Origin: Kibdelosporangium aridum
Lineage (GTDB): Bacteria > Actinomycetota > Actinomycetes > Mycobacteriales > Pseudonocardiaceae
Assembly (NCBI RefSeq): GCF_900176515.1
Contig: NZ_FWXV01000001.1
Location: 1 to 64,000 of the forward strand
Reading direction: 5' to 3'
DNA length: 64,000 nucleotides
Both the position numbers and the translations under genes were made by a program. The notes beneath the pieces were generated by a model. The model was not told where the DNA came from and ran no database searches. It saw only the letters and a program-made list of their open reading frames with translations. How positions within the stretch are numbered: the stretch's first letter is position 1; every line of letters starts with the position of its first letter. Shown one piece after another: positions 15,300 to 24,375 of this stretch.

Positions 15300-17542
15300 C
15301 GGTCTTCCTCGTCGAGTGCGGCGATGATGCTTTCGGGAGTCATCGGCAGCGTGGTCAACCGGATGCCCAGTGCGTCCCGGACGGCGTTGCCGATCGCCGG
15401 TGCGATGCCGAGAATCCCGGTCTCGCCAACGCCTTTGGCGCCGAACGGGCCGGTGTCGTGCGGGCTTTCCACCACGATCGGGGTCAGCCGCCCGGGCAGA
15501 TCCCGGATGGACGGCAGCTGGTAGTCCAGCAGGGTGCCGTTGATCAGCTGGCCCTGGTCGATCACCAGCTGGTCGAACAGCGCGTGCCCAATGCCCATGA
15601 TCGCCGCGCCGGTGAGCTGCTGCTCCACCAGCATGGGGTTGATGGCCTTGCCGACGTCGCCCGCGACGGCCATGTGGTCGATCTTCACGCGACCGGTCGC
15701 GGTGTCCACCGAGATCTTCACGCCGACCGCACCAGCGAACCAGTGCTCGGTCACCTTCTCCGAGCGCCCGGTTTCCTTGTCGTACGGGACCCACGTGGAC
15801 GTGTAATTCGCCTCGGTGGTCACGGTCGCGCCCCGGGCACCGAAGTGTCCCCGGATCAGCTCCGGAATTCCAGCGGGATCGTAGGAGCCCGCCAGCTCGG
15901 TCAGCTTGGCACGCATGGCTTCCGCGACTCGGCGCACCGCATTGCCCGTGTGGTACGTCGAACGACTGCCTGCGGTGATGGTGTCGTACGGGGTGACGTC
16001 CGTGTCGGCCTTGACCACGTGCACCCGGGCACTGTCGAGTTCCAGCACGTCCGCGACGATCTGAGCCATGATCGTGTCGCTGCCCTGGCCCATGTCCACA
16101 GTGGAAATCATCAGTGTCGCGGACGCGTCCTGGTTGAGCTGCAGCACCGCGTTCGCGATGGTCGGCGTCAACACGGCCTTCACGCCGACGGCCACACCTT
16201 TGCCACGACGGATCCGCCCGGTGCCGCGGTCGAGGGGCGCATCCCAGTCGATGGCTTCGGCGACCGCGTCGAGGCAGCCGACGAAGTCCGCGCTGTGCAT
16301 CTTCGTACCCATCGGCGCGACGTCGCCCTCACGCAGCAAATGCCGCAGCCGGAAGCGATAAGGGTCATCGCCCAGCTCGTGCGCCAGCTCGTCGATCAAC
16401 GTCTCGTGTGACCACGTCACCTGCGGCACACCGAAACCACGGAACGGCCCGGCAGAAGGCTTGTTGGTGTACACGCACCTGGACCGGACCGTGGCGTTCG
16501 CGATCTTGTACGGGCCCGCGGCCACCATCCCGGATTTCGCCGTGATACGCGGGCCGACATCGGCATACGCCCCAGTGTCGTAAGCGACATCTGCGTTCGC
16601 GCCGACCAGTTCACCGTTCTCGTCCGCGGTGAGGCTCGCGGTGACGGCGGCGCCGTGCCGCGTGGTGAGCAGGAAGGCTTCCTCCCGCGACGCGACGATC
16701 CTGACTTTGCGCTGGAAATGCCACGCCAGCGCGGCGGCAAGCGGTTCGAGGCGGTCGTACATCTTGGCGCCGAAGCTGCCGCCTAGCGGCCGGGTCATCA
16801 CGCGCACCTGGCTGAGGGGCAGGTCCAGCAGGTCCGAGATGGTCTGCCGGACGTACGAGGGAGTCTGGGTGGTGGTGAGCATCTCCAGCCTGCCGCTTTC
16901 CACCCAGGCGACCGTGCACGGCAGTTCGATCGGCACGTGGTGGGTCGGCGGCGCCCAGAACTGGCCTCGGACCGTGTGCGCCCCTTCCGCGCTGGGGTCG
17001 CCGTTGCGCAGGTTGTACTCGTAGTTCACGTTGGTGTCGCGGACTCCCCGCAGATGACGCAGGTCGCCGAACACCGCGGAGGGGCGCAGTTCCTCGTGCA
17101 CGAACGACTCACCGGCCAGCGCGGTTTCCAGGTCGTAGATCGGATCGAGTTCGCCGTAGTCCACGTAGATCGCGTCCACCGCGGCGCGCGCGGTCGCGAG
17201 ATCCGCGGCGAGCACGGCCGCGATCGGCTCGCCGACATAGCGCACCTTGTCGTGGGCGAGCGCGGGCTGATCGGCGAACGCGGGACCGGTCAACAGCCTG
17301 TCGCCGAACTGTTTGTACAGGTCGGCGCCGGTGGCCACGGCGTACACGCCATCGATGGCCAAGGCGTCCTCGACGTGCACGGCACGGATCGTGGCGTGCG
17401 GCTGGGTGCTGCGGTGCACTGCGACATGCGCGCACGGGCCTGCCGGCTGGTCAGCGACGTGTCCCAGCGCGCCGCGGACTCGGCCCCGCATGTCGAACCG
17501 GGCGCGCCGGTCGCCTACGTGGCCTGCGGTGTTGTCAGCCAT
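15296..17542 (-). CDS. molybdenum hydroxylase, molybdopterin-binding large subunit
   Basis: A 748-residue catalytic subunit of the xanthine dehydrogenase family. The N-terminal domain ends near YVGEPIAAV. The molybdopterin domain has GGSFGAKMYDRLEP, FRGFGVPQ and, near the end, GAKGVGETG with the catalytic Glu. The CO-dehydrogenase loop AYRCSF is absent, so it is not a true CO dehydrogenase. It should hydroxylate a carbon next to a heteroatom or oxidise an aldehyde. Its operon suggests an aromatic or N-heterocyclic acid. It overlaps the FAD-subunit gene by 8 bases. Confidence 0.94.
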   Translation of the reverse strand: MADNTAGHVGDRRARFDMRGRVRGALGHVADQPAGPCAHVAVHRSTQPHATIRAVHVEDALAIDGVYAVATGADLYKQFGDRLLTGPAFADQPALAHDKVRYVGEPIAAVLAADLATARAAVDAIYVDYGELDPIYDLETALAGESFVHEELRPSAVFGDLRHLRGVRDTNVNYEYNLRNGDPSAEGAHTVRGQFWAPPTHHVPIELPCTVAWVESGRLEMLTTTQTPSYVRQTISDLLDLPLSQVRVMTRPLGGSFGAKMYDRLEPLAAALAWHFQRKVRIVASREEAFLLTTRHGAAVTASLTADENGELVGANADVAYDTGAYADVGPRITAKSGMVAAGPYKIANATVRSRCVYTNKPSAGPFRGFGVPQVTWSHETLIDELAHELGDDPYRFRLRHLLREGDVAPMGTKMHSADFVGCLDAVAEAIDWDAPLDRGTGRIRRGKGVAVGVKAVLTPTIANAVLQLNQDASATLMISTVDMGQGSDTIMAQIVADVLELDSARVHVVKADTDVTPYDTITAGSRSTYHTGNAVRRVAEAMRAKLTELAGSYDPAGIPELIRGHFGARGATVTTEANYTSTWVPYDKETGRSEKVTEHWFAGAVGVKISVDTATGRVKIDHMAVAGDVGKAINPMLVEQQLTGAAIMGIGHALFDQLVIDQGQLINGTLLDYQLPSIRDLPGRLTPIVVESPHDTGPFGAKGVGETGILGIAPAIGNAVRDALGIRLTTLPMTPESIIAALDEEDR

Positions 17543-18392
17543 CTGCGAGGTCCTTCCACGCGCTGCGAACGGCGTCCTCCACGGCGACGCGGCCCAGCCT
17601 GCGCTTGTAGGCCACGCTGCCGCGGACGTCCGGGATGGGGTCGAGTGCCGGCTCGACGGCCGCTATCGCCGCGTCCACTGCTTCTTGATCACTCAGACCG
17701 GTCGCGTCGAACGACACGTGCCGCGGCACCGGGGCGAGCGCGCCAAGACCGATCCGGACTTCGCGACGGCCGCCGGAATCCGCGACGAGCACGGCGGCGG
17801 ACGCGCACGGCCAGTCGTTCTCGCTGAGACTGCTGTATTTCACAAAGCGGCCGGAACCCGTTGGCTGTGTGGGGATGCACACGGCGGTCACCATCTCGTT
17901 GGGCGCGAGCGCGGTCTGCTGGAAGTCCACAAAGAACTCACGGACCGGAATCCGGCGGGTGCCCTTTGTGGACGCCGCCTCGATCGTGGCGTCCAGCACG
18001 AGCAAAGCCGTTGGCGGGTCAAGCCGGTAGTCGCCGTGTGCGATGTTCCCGCCGACACTGGCAGTGTTGCGCACACGGGGGTTTGCCACGTGGTGGTAGG
18101 CAGCTGCGGCCAGGGGACTGGTCGCGCGCACGCGTTCGTCGGTCTCCATCCGGCGGACCGTGACCATCGGGCCGACGATCAGTCCATTGTGGTCAACCGT
18201 GATCTCACGCAACCGTGGGATCCTTGACAGGTCGACGAAGTTGTCGGCGAACAGGATGCCTTGCTTGAGCAGGATCTGGATCGCCGTGCCGCCGCCGTAG
18301 ACCATCGGGTTGTCCAGGGAGGCCAGCAAAGAACACGCCTCGGCGAGCGTTTCGGGCCGGTGCAACTCGGGCATCAACGCCGTCCAATCCAT
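17535..18392 (-). CDS. molybdenum hydroxylase, FAD subunit (CoxM-type)
   Basis: A 285-residue FAD-binding subunit. The N-terminal MVYGGGTAIQILLKQG is the pyrophosphate-binding loop. The second FAD motif is ASVGGNIAHGDYR, and the C-terminal CO-dehydrogenase flavoprotein domain follows. It accepts electrons from the iron-sulfur subunit. I chose the ATG at 18392, giving MDWTALMPEL. A frame starting at 18449 would add an Arg-rich leader not seen in the family. It overlaps the CoxG-like gene by 19 bases. Confidence 0.93.
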   Translation of the reverse strand: MDWTALMPELHRPETLAEACSLLASLDNPMVYGGGTAIQILLKQGILFADNFVDLSRIPRLREITVDHNGLIVGPMVTVRRMETDERVRATSPLAAAAYHHVANPRVRNTASVGGNIAHGDYRLDPPTALLVLDATIEAASTKGTRRIPVREFFVDFQQTALAPNEMVTAVCIPTQPTGSGRFVKYSSLSENDWPCASAAVLVADSGGRREVRIGLGALAPVPRHVSFDATGLSDQEAVDAAIAAVEPALDPIPDVRGSVAYKRRLGRVAVEDAVRSAWKDLADG

Positions 18393-18973
18393 GCGATCAA
18401 CGCGGCGATGGCGACGGCCACCGCGACGACCGGCAGCGCCCGTCGCCATGGCGATGGGCGCGTTTCCTTTGCCGGTAAAGCTTCGCCGGCCGGTGCGGTG
18501 ACTTCCTCGGGCTCGCCGCCGATGATCCGGGCCAGCGACTTGGCGAACTCCAGCTCCACCTCACGGCTGCGGCGCCGGATGATCGGCTCGCCGAGCCTGC
18601 CGAGCTTGCCCCACAGCGCCATCTCCATCTCGTAGCCGATGATCGAGTCGTCCGCGCCGCCCGGCCGGACGGTCAGCGTCGCGTCGATCTTGATCGAGCT
18701 GCCCAGCCTGCGGTCCTCGCCCTTGAGCACCGCGTGCACCGTGCCCGGGCTGTCGTCGGCGGGCTCGGTCGTCGACTGGATCGCCGCGGAGAACGCCGCG
18801 GAGAACCGGACGTGGGCGATCTCGTTGACCAGCCGCCCCCGGTACGTGGCGTCGTCGACGCGATCGAGTTCCGCGCAGCCAGGGATGCACGCCCGCATGG
18901 TGTCCGGGTCGAAGAACAGCGGGAACACCTTGCCCGGCGGTGCGGGTACGGGGAATTCAGACGCGAGCTTCAT
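18374..18973 (-). CDS. SRPBCC / CoxG-like protein with C-terminal membrane anchor
   Basis: A 199-residue protein. Residues 1-145 are a CoxG-type SRPBCC domain with the typical start KVFPLFFDPDTMRACIPGC. A Pro/Glu linker follows, then a hydrophobic segment of about 18 residues near the end (VVAVAVAIAALIAWI) capped by GRR. CoxG proteins recruit molybdenum hydroxylases to the membrane and may bind quinones. The tail anchor here fits that role. It is the first gene of the operon, with an AGAGGA ribosome binding site before ATG. Confidence 0.88.
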   Translation of the reverse strand: MKLASEFPVPAPPGKVFPLFFDPDTMRACIPGCAELDRVDDATYRGRLVNEIAHVRFSAAFSAAIQSTTEPADDSPGTVHAVLKGEDRRLGSSIKIDATLTVRPGGADDSIIGYEMEMALWGKLGRLGEPIIRRRSREVELEFAKSLARIIGGEPEEVTAPAGEALPAKETRPSPWRRALPVVAVAVAIAALIAWIGRR

Positions 18974-19215
18974 GGAATTCCTCTAGACCGTTGGAGAAGA
19001 CAACTAATCCTGTATAGAGGACATTAAGAGTTGACCCTGTGGCGTGTCAACCTTGCTGGTCATCCAGGGTGACCTGCGATGACGTTCGACCAAGGCGGGC
19101 GGATAACCGAATCGAAACAGGTATTGACGCTTGTCTCGCTAGGTACCTAACATCCGCTCCACAGGACAGTCTGTTCGATATACGGGTCAAAGTTGACGAG
19201 CGTTGAGGAGTCCCG
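18974..19215. promoter_or_regulatory. divergent promoter and operator region of the catabolic island
   Basis: This 242-base region drives the catabolic operon leftward and the transport operon rightward. It contains several inverted repeats: CCTCTA at 18980 with TAGAGG at 19015; GTTGAC at 19030 with GTCAAC at 19046; GGTCA at 19058 with TGACC at 19070; ACAG-T-CTGT at 19166-19174; and GTCAA-AG-TTGAC at 19186-19197. GTCAA/TTGAC half-sites recur, which suggests dimer binding by a regulator, most simply the IclR protein of the operon. Confidence 0.6.
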
Positions 19216-20181
19216 ATGGCCAGCACACGTCTCGCCACCTTCATTGCCGGGGTCGCGGTGATCGCCTTAGCCGGCTGCGGTGTGGGAGGAGGTACCGGTG
19301 CGTCCGGCGGGGGTGATCCCAGGACGCTGCGCATCGCGCACAACTCCAACGCCGCCGCGCTGCCGGTCCGGGTTGCCGAGGCGAAAGGCATCTTCGCCAA
19401 GCACAACTTGAAGGTGGAGCTGACCAAAGTGGAGAACCTGGGCACGCTGCCCGGCGCGGTCGGCAAGTCCTTCGACGTCGCACTGTCGGTGCCGACAACC
19501 CTGATCACCGCCGCGCAGCAGGGCATTCCCGTGGTTCAGGTGGCCGGTGCGACGCTGGACATCGAGCAGAACCCGACCGCGTTCCTGATCGGGTCGCGCA
19601 AGGCGGGCGTCTCGAAACCCAAGGACCTGGAGGGCAAAACGCTCGGTGTGCTCGTGGAGACCGGCACGACACACGTGGCCACCAAGGCATGGCTCAAGCA
19701 CGAGGGCGTCGACCTGTCCACAGTGAAGATCGTCCAAGTGGACGGACCCGCGCAGGCCGACCAGCTCGCGTCCGGCCGGATCGCCGCGGTGGAGACCGTG
19801 ATGCCGTTCGCCACCAACATCCTGCACAATCCGGACGCCTTCGATCTCGGTGATCCGTACCTCAAGCTGGCGCCGGAACTGTCGGCCATCCTGTGGATCG
19901 CACAGCGCGACTTCGCCGCCCGGCAACCCGACGTGATCAAGGACTTCCGTGCGGCGCTGGACGAGGCCCAGGCTGCCATCGGCCAGAACGACCAGGAAGC
20001 ACGCAAGGTCCTCAAGGACTACACCGGCCTGCCCGACGCGGTGATCACCGGCACCAAGTTGCCCACGTACACCAGCGCGGTCCGCAGCGAGGACCTGAAG
20101 GTCTGGCTGGACACCATGCGCGAGGTCGGTGCCTTCACCGGCGACATCGACCTGAGCACGCTCGTGGCCCAGCAGAACTGA
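19216..20181 (+). CDS. ABC transporter substrate-binding lipoprotein (NMT1/TauA/SsuA-like)
   Basis: A 321-residue extracellular binding lipoprotein. The lipobox is LAGC with Cys21, followed by a Gly/Ser linker. The mature part has the NMT1/THI5-like start LRIAHNSNAAALPVRVAEAKG, a feature of importers for nitrate, taurine, sulfonates, pyrimidines and aromatic carboxylates. Because it is divergent from a decarboxylase and hydroxylase operon, the ligand is probably the acid degraded there. A GAGGAG site precedes ATG. Confidence 0.9.
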   Translation: MASTRLATFIAGVAVIALAGCGVGGGTGASGGGDPRTLRIAHNSNAAALPVRVAEAKGIFAKHNLKVELTKVENLGTLPGAVGKSFDVALSVPTTLITAAQQGIPVVQVAGATLDIEQNPTAFLIGSRKAGVSKPKDLEGKTLGVLVETGTTHVATKAWLKHEGVDLSTVKIVQVDGPAQADQLASGRIAAVETVMPFATNILHNPDAFDLGDPYLKLAPELSAILWIAQRDFAARQPDVIKDFRAALDEAQAAIGQNDQEARKVLKDYTGLPDAVITGTKLPTYTSAVRSEDLKVWLDTMREVGAFTGDIDLSTLVAQQN

Positions 20182-20194
20182 GGAGAGCGCCGAC

Positions 20195-20977
20195 ATGACC
20201 GCATTGGCAGGGGAAAGCCTGGCCTGTCACGACATCGCCGTGACCTTGCCTGGCGCGTCGGGTCCCGTCGACATCCTGCGGGACGTCCGGTTCTCCGTTG
20301 CCCGAGGCGAATTCGTCTCCATCCTCGGCACGTCCGGCACCGGCAAGACCACGCTACTGCGGGTGCTCGGCGGGTTGCTGGCCGCATCCTCGGGCAAGGT
20401 GCACTGGCACGGTGTTGAGGTGACCGGGCCACCCGTTGGCGTGGTGACGGTGTTCCAGGACTACACGCATTCGTTGCTGCCGTGGCGGACGGTACGTCGC
20501 AATGTCGCGCTGGGCATCGAGTCCCAGTGCTCACGGGAAGAACGCGACGAGCGCGTGGACGCGGCGCTGAGCATGGTGGGCCTGCAGAAGCGTGCCGACG
20601 AGTATCCCTGGCGCCTGTCGGGTGGCATGCAGCAACGCGTGCAGATCGCGCGTGCGCTGGCGATGGAGCCGCAAGTGTTGCTGATGGACGAACCCTTCGG
20701 CGCCCTCGACGCGATGACGAAGGCCTCGCTGCAGGACCAGATGCAACAGGTCCAGGAGCTGACCGGGACGACAATCGTGTTCGTGACACACGACGTGGAG
20801 GAGGCGGTCTACCTCAGCGACCGAGTGCTCGTGCTGCACGGCAGCCCGGCGAACGTCGGCCTGTCGCTGGAGATCCCGCTGTCCCGGCCGCGTCACCAGG
20901 TGACCACAAAGGAGGGCGCGGACTATCTTGAGCTGCGCCACCGTGTGTACGAGGCTTTGGGGCACAAGCATGAATGA
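20195..20977 (+). CDS. ABC transporter ATP-binding protein (NitT/TauT family)
   Basis: A 260-residue ATPase with Walker A GTSGTGKT, Q-loop in VFQDYTHSLLPW, signature LSGGMQQR, Walker B VLLMDEPFGALD and switch His in FVTHDVEEA. These are typical of the NitT/TauT importer family. It starts 13 bases after the binding-protein gene and overlaps the first permease by 8 bases. Confidence 0.94.
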   Translation: MTALAGESLACHDIAVTLPGASGPVDILRDVRFSVARGEFVSILGTSGTGKTTLLRVLGGLLAASSGKVHWHGVEVTGPPVGVVTVFQDYTHSLLPWRTVRRNVALGIESQCSREERDERVDAALSMVGLQKRADEYPWRLSGGMQQRVQIARALAMEPQVLLMDEPFGALDAMTKASLQDQMQQVQELTGTTIVFVTHDVEEAVYLSDRVLVLHGSPANVGLSLEIPLSRPRHQVTTKEGADYLELRHRVYEALGHKHE

Positions 20978-21746
20978 GCTACGACGCCGGATCAATGTCG
21001 TTGGCGTGGCGGTGTTCATGCTCGGACTCGTGCTGTGGGAAGCCGGTGTCCGCAGTGGACTGCTCGACTTCGCTTATCTGCCACCGCCGTCCGATGTGGC
21101 TGGTGGGTTGGCGGAACTCGTCAGTACCGGCGAGTTGCAGACCGCGCTCACGCATACCCTCTCGGCCTCGCTGACCGGCTGGCTGTTGGCTGCCCTCACG
21201 GGCGTCGCGGCAGGCAGCGTGCTTGGTCTTGTTCGCCCGGTTTGGCGTTATTCGATGGCCAGTCTCGAGGCACTGCGGGCGCTGCCGATCGTGGCGTTCG
21301 TGCCGGTGGCTGTGCTGATCTTCGGCTTCTCCGCGCAGATGGAGATCGTGGTCGCCTGGTACGCCGCGCTGTGGCCGATCCTGCTCAACACCATCCACGG
21401 AATGCGCACCGAGCAGCGGATGCTCGAGTCCGGCAGCGTGCTGCGGCTCTCCAAGGCCGCTGTGCTGTGGAAGATCCGGTTGCCCGCGGCCACCCCGGGG
21501 ATCGTGGTGGGGCTGCGGCTGGGACTGTCCATCTCGCTCGTGCTCACGCTGGTGGCCGAGATGACCGGAAATCCGGCCGGACTCGGGTTCGTCCTGGTGT
21601 CCAAGGCGCAGGCGTTGCGCCCGGACGAGATGTTCGCCGGGGTCGTGGTGATCGGCGTGGCGGGTATCGTCCTGAATGGACTCGTCATGGTCCTGGCCCG
21701 GCTGGTGTTCCGTGGCCAGATGGCCGCGGCTGGGGAGGCACGATGA
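20970..21746 (+). CDS. ABC transporter permease 1 (NitT/TauT family)
   Basis: A 258-residue inner-membrane permease with about six transmembrane segments. The cytoplasmic coupling loop is recognisable as EALRALPIVAFVPVAVLIFG and the later SGSVLRLSKAAVLWKIRLP region. I chose the ATG at 20970, which overlaps the ATPase stop, rather than an upstream in-frame start at 20928. Its stop overlaps the second permease by four bases. Having two permease genes fits a heterodimeric channel. Confidence 0.92.
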   Translation: MNELRRRINVVGVAVFMLGLVLWEAGVRSGLLDFAYLPPPSDVAGGLAELVSTGELQTALTHTLSASLTGWLLAALTGVAAGSVLGLVRPVWRYSMASLEALRALPIVAFVPVAVLIFGFSAQMEIVVAWYAALWPILLNTIHGMRTEQRMLESGSVLRLSKAAVLWKIRLPAATPGIVVGLRLGLSISLVLTLVAEMTGNPAGLGFVLVSKAQALRPDEMFAGVVVIGVAGIVLNGLVMVLARLVFRGQMAAAGEAR

Positions 21747-22486
21747 AGGGCACACCGATCCGGGGGCTGTTACCGCTCGTGATCCTGCTCGGGCTGTGGC
21801 AGCTGCTGGGTGATCCCGGCTCGCCGTATTTCCCGCCCCCCAGCGAATGGGCGTCGGCCGTGCAGCCGTTGGTGGACAACAACACGCTGTGGGAGGCGAT
21901 CGGGGCGACCGCTCTGACGTTCCTGCTTGGCCTGGTGCTGGCGACCGTGATCGGCTCGGCGATCGGCACTGTCGTCGGGGCCAGCAAGTCCGTGGACCGC
22001 GCGCTCAGCCCCAGTCTGGAGTTCCTGCGTGCGCTGCCCGCGGCGGCACTGGTGCCGGTGGCCGCGCTGATCCTGGGCTACACCACGTCGATGAAACTGG
22101 TCGTAGTGGTGTTGCCGGCGACGTGGCCGATTCTGCTCGCGTGCCGGACCGCCCGCCGCTCGCTCAGCCCGGTTCTGCTGGACGTGCCCAGAACACTGGC
22201 ACTGTCTCGGTGGGAACGGGTCACCAAGATCCTCACACCGGCCCTGCTGCCCGCGGTGCTGTTGGGCGTACGGGTCGCCGCGCCGCTGGCGTTGATCATC
22301 ACCTTGCTCGTGGAGATCATCACCCGGGTCGACGGGCTCGGCGCGGTACTCGGTGCCGCACAGGCGAACTTCCTGTCGGCTCAGGTCTACGGGCTGCTCG
22401 CGGTCACCGGCGTACTCGGCTACGCCGTGAACTGGGTCGTCACCAGGGGCGAATCCGCGATCAGCGGACGGATGCGGCCGAACTAG
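21743..22486 (+). CDS. ABC transporter permease 2 (NitT/TauT family)
   Basis: A 247-residue permease, the probable partner of the one just upstream. It has about six transmembrane segments and the same EFLRALPAAALVPVAALILG coupling region and RTLALSRWERVTKILTPALLPA loop. It is joined to permease 1 by an ATGA overlap. The two share an architecture but differ in sequence, so this looks like a functional heterodimer rather than a recent duplication. Confidence 0.92.
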   Translation: MKGTPIRGLLPLVILLGLWQLLGDPGSPYFPPPSEWASAVQPLVDNNTLWEAIGATALTFLLGLVLATVIGSAIGTVVGASKSVDRALSPSLEFLRALPAAALVPVAALILGYTTSMKLVVVVLPATWPILLACRTARRSLSPVLLDVPRTLALSRWERVTKILTPALLPAVLLGVRVAAPLALIITLLVEIITRVDGLGAVLGAAQANFLSAQVYGLLAVTGVLGYAVNWVVTRGESAISGRMRPN

Positions 22487-22522
22487 AGAAACCACCAGGG
22501 GGCAGAGCTGAGTGGAGAAGAG

Positions 22523-23833
22523 ATGACCGAGACCGCGGCCCAGCCCCAGCGCTGGTACCAGTCCTTGGACCGGACACAGTGGCGCGCCCTGATCGCGGCG
22601 AACCTGGGCTGGTTGTTCGACGGCTTCGAGACGTACGCGTTGATCCTCACCGCGGGCGTGGCGTTGCGCCAGCTCGCCCCGGACCAGAACGGTGCGTTCG
22701 CAGTCGGCCTGACCATCGCACTGACCCTGCTGGGCTGGGGCGTCGGCGGCATTCTCGGCGGGATCCTCGCCGACTACGTCGGCCGCCGGAAGATCCTGCT
22801 GACCGCGATCACGTTGTACTCGCTGTTCACCGGTCTGAGCGCGGCGGCCTGGTCGTGGGAGTCGTTCCTCGTGCTCAGGCTGCTGACCGGGATCGCCCTC
22901 GGCTCGGAATGGGGGACCGGCACGTCACTGGTCGCCGAGATGTGGCCGCCGAGCGCCCGCGCGAAAGCGGCTGGGCTGATGCAGTGCGGGCTTGGTCTCG
23001 GGTTCTTCATCGCGTCGGCGTGCTGGGCGTTCATCGCTCCGCTCGGCGAGCACTCGTGGCGGTACATGTTCCTGATCGGTGTGCTGCCCGCGCTGTTCGC
23101 CCTGTGGCTGCGCCGGAGTGTGCCGGAATCGGACAAGTGGGAACGAGTCCGTGACCGCCGCTCGAAACTGGCCACCGGCACCGAACTGTCCGAGAAGGAC
23201 CGTACCTACATGCGGTTCACGTTGCGGCAGATCCTCGCGGACCCCAAGCTGCGCAGGCTGACCATTCTCGGCTCGATCATGTCCGCCGTGACCACGTTGG
23301 CATGGTGGGGAATTTCCACATGGGTACCCGCGTATGTCGGAAGTGTCGCCCAACGGGAAGGACTGTCCCCGCAGAGCTATGCCAGCACGGCTGGAATGAT
23401 CTACAACGCCGGCGCGATCGCGGGGTACATCAGCCTGGGCTTCCTGGCGGACCGGTTCGGGCGTAAGGGCACGGTGTTCCTCTACTTCGGAGCGTCACTG
23501 GTGCTGACACCGGTGTTGTTCCTGTGGACGCAAGACCTGTGGCTGATCCTGGCGTTCTGCGCGGTGAACGGGTTCTTCACACTGGGCCAGTACACGTGGA
23601 TGCCAGTGTGGCTGCCCGAGTTCTACCCGACACACCTGCGCGGCACGGGAACGTCCTTTGTGTTCAACGCCGCCCGGTTCATCGCCTTCCTCGGCCCGCT
23701 CACCGCAGGCACGATCATCGCCCAGCTTGGCGGTTTCGGCACGGCCGCGACCGTGCTCGGCCTGGTGTACATCATCGGGATGATCGTGGTGCCGTTCTGT
23801 CCCGAGACCCGCGGACGCCCGTTGCCTGAGTGA
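22523..23833 (+). CDS. MFS transporter, aromatic-acid:H+ symporter-like
   Basis: A 436-residue transporter with twelve predicted membrane segments. It has the loop 2-3 signature GGILADYVGRRKILL, the FDGFETYALI segment in helix 1 (a motif seen in aromatic acid:H+ symporters) and the second-half loop GFLADRFGRKG. It lies 36 bases after the ABC permeases. Together they give two uptake routes, or one import and one export route, for the compounds handled by the UbiD/molybdenum operon. Confidence 0.88.
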   Translation: MTETAAQPQRWYQSLDRTQWRALIAANLGWLFDGFETYALILTAGVALRQLAPDQNGAFAVGLTIALTLLGWGVGGILGGILADYVGRRKILLTAITLYSLFTGLSAAAWSWESFLVLRLLTGIALGSEWGTGTSLVAEMWPPSARAKAAGLMQCGLGLGFFIASACWAFIAPLGEHSWRYMFLIGVLPALFALWLRRSVPESDKWERVRDRRSKLATGTELSEKDRTYMRFTLRQILADPKLRRLTILGSIMSAVTTLAWWGISTWVPAYVGSVAQREGLSPQSYASTAGMIYNAGAIAGYISLGFLADRFGRKGTVFLYFGASLVLTPVLFLWTQDLWLILAFCAVNGFFTLGQYTWMPVWLPEFYPTHLRGTGTSFVFNAARFIAFLGPLTAGTIIAQLGGFGTAATVLGLVYIIGMIVVPFCPETRGRPLPE

Positions 23834-23951
23834 CGCCTTGCATGTCCGTGCAACGAGAAGGGACCGTCCATACGCGACGGCTTGTCACCCGATCCGGCGG
23901 TTCCTGGCGTCTCCACACGCGGATTCGTCCGGTTCGGCCCAGCATGATTCC

Positions 23952-24371
23952 ATGATCATCAAGTTCGCACGGATCTTCGTCGCTCTCGCTGCCGCGCTGG
24001 GCATGCTCGTCACGCCCGCCTTCGCCTCGGCCGCCTCGGCCGCCACCGTGGCGAAGGCCAAACCGACCACGCTGACGCTGGACGCGGGCGGCGCCCAGGT
24101 CAAGGTGAAGAAGGGCAACAAGCTCTCGATCAAGGGCACGCTCGGCGCACCGGGCCACGAGCGCGAGCTGACGCTCGGCCTGAACGTCTTCGCTCAGATC
24201 AACATCGGCGCGTCCGGCTGGGTCGACCTGACCTCCAAGACCTGCCACCCGAACTCGACGTTCAACCTCAAGCTGAGCATCGACGTCTCCGCCGACCTGC
24301 GGTTGTACTTCCCGGGCACGGACGTGTACGCCTCAGCCACGTCGAACATCGTCGGCGTAGTCGTGTTCTAG
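23952..24371 (+). CDS. small secreted beta-rich protein
   Basis: A 139-residue exported protein. Residues 1-31 are a signal peptide with a hydrophobic core and ASAASAA before cleavage. The mature part resembles a single Ig-like domain: it starts TTLTLDAGGAQVKVKKGNKLSIKGTL in pieces and ends in beta strands with one Cys. The function is unknown. The ATG at 23952 directly precedes the signal peptide. It converges with the TPR gene four bases later. Confidence 0.65.
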   Translation: MIIKFARIFVALAAALGMLVTPAFASAASAATVAKAKPTTLTLDAGGAQVKVKKGNKLSIKGTLGAPGHERELTLGLNVFAQINIGASGWVDLTSKTCHPNSTFNLKLSIDVSADLRLYFPGTDVYASATSNIVGVVVF

Positions 24372-24375
24372 CCGC

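Noticed and set aside
15296..17542. Annotation as aerobic carbon monoxide dehydrogenase because of CoxG/CoxM/CoxS-like partners.
   Set aside because: The large subunit lacks the AYRCSF active-site loop of true CO dehydrogenases, and the operon carries UbiD, UbiX and an aromatic-type transporter.
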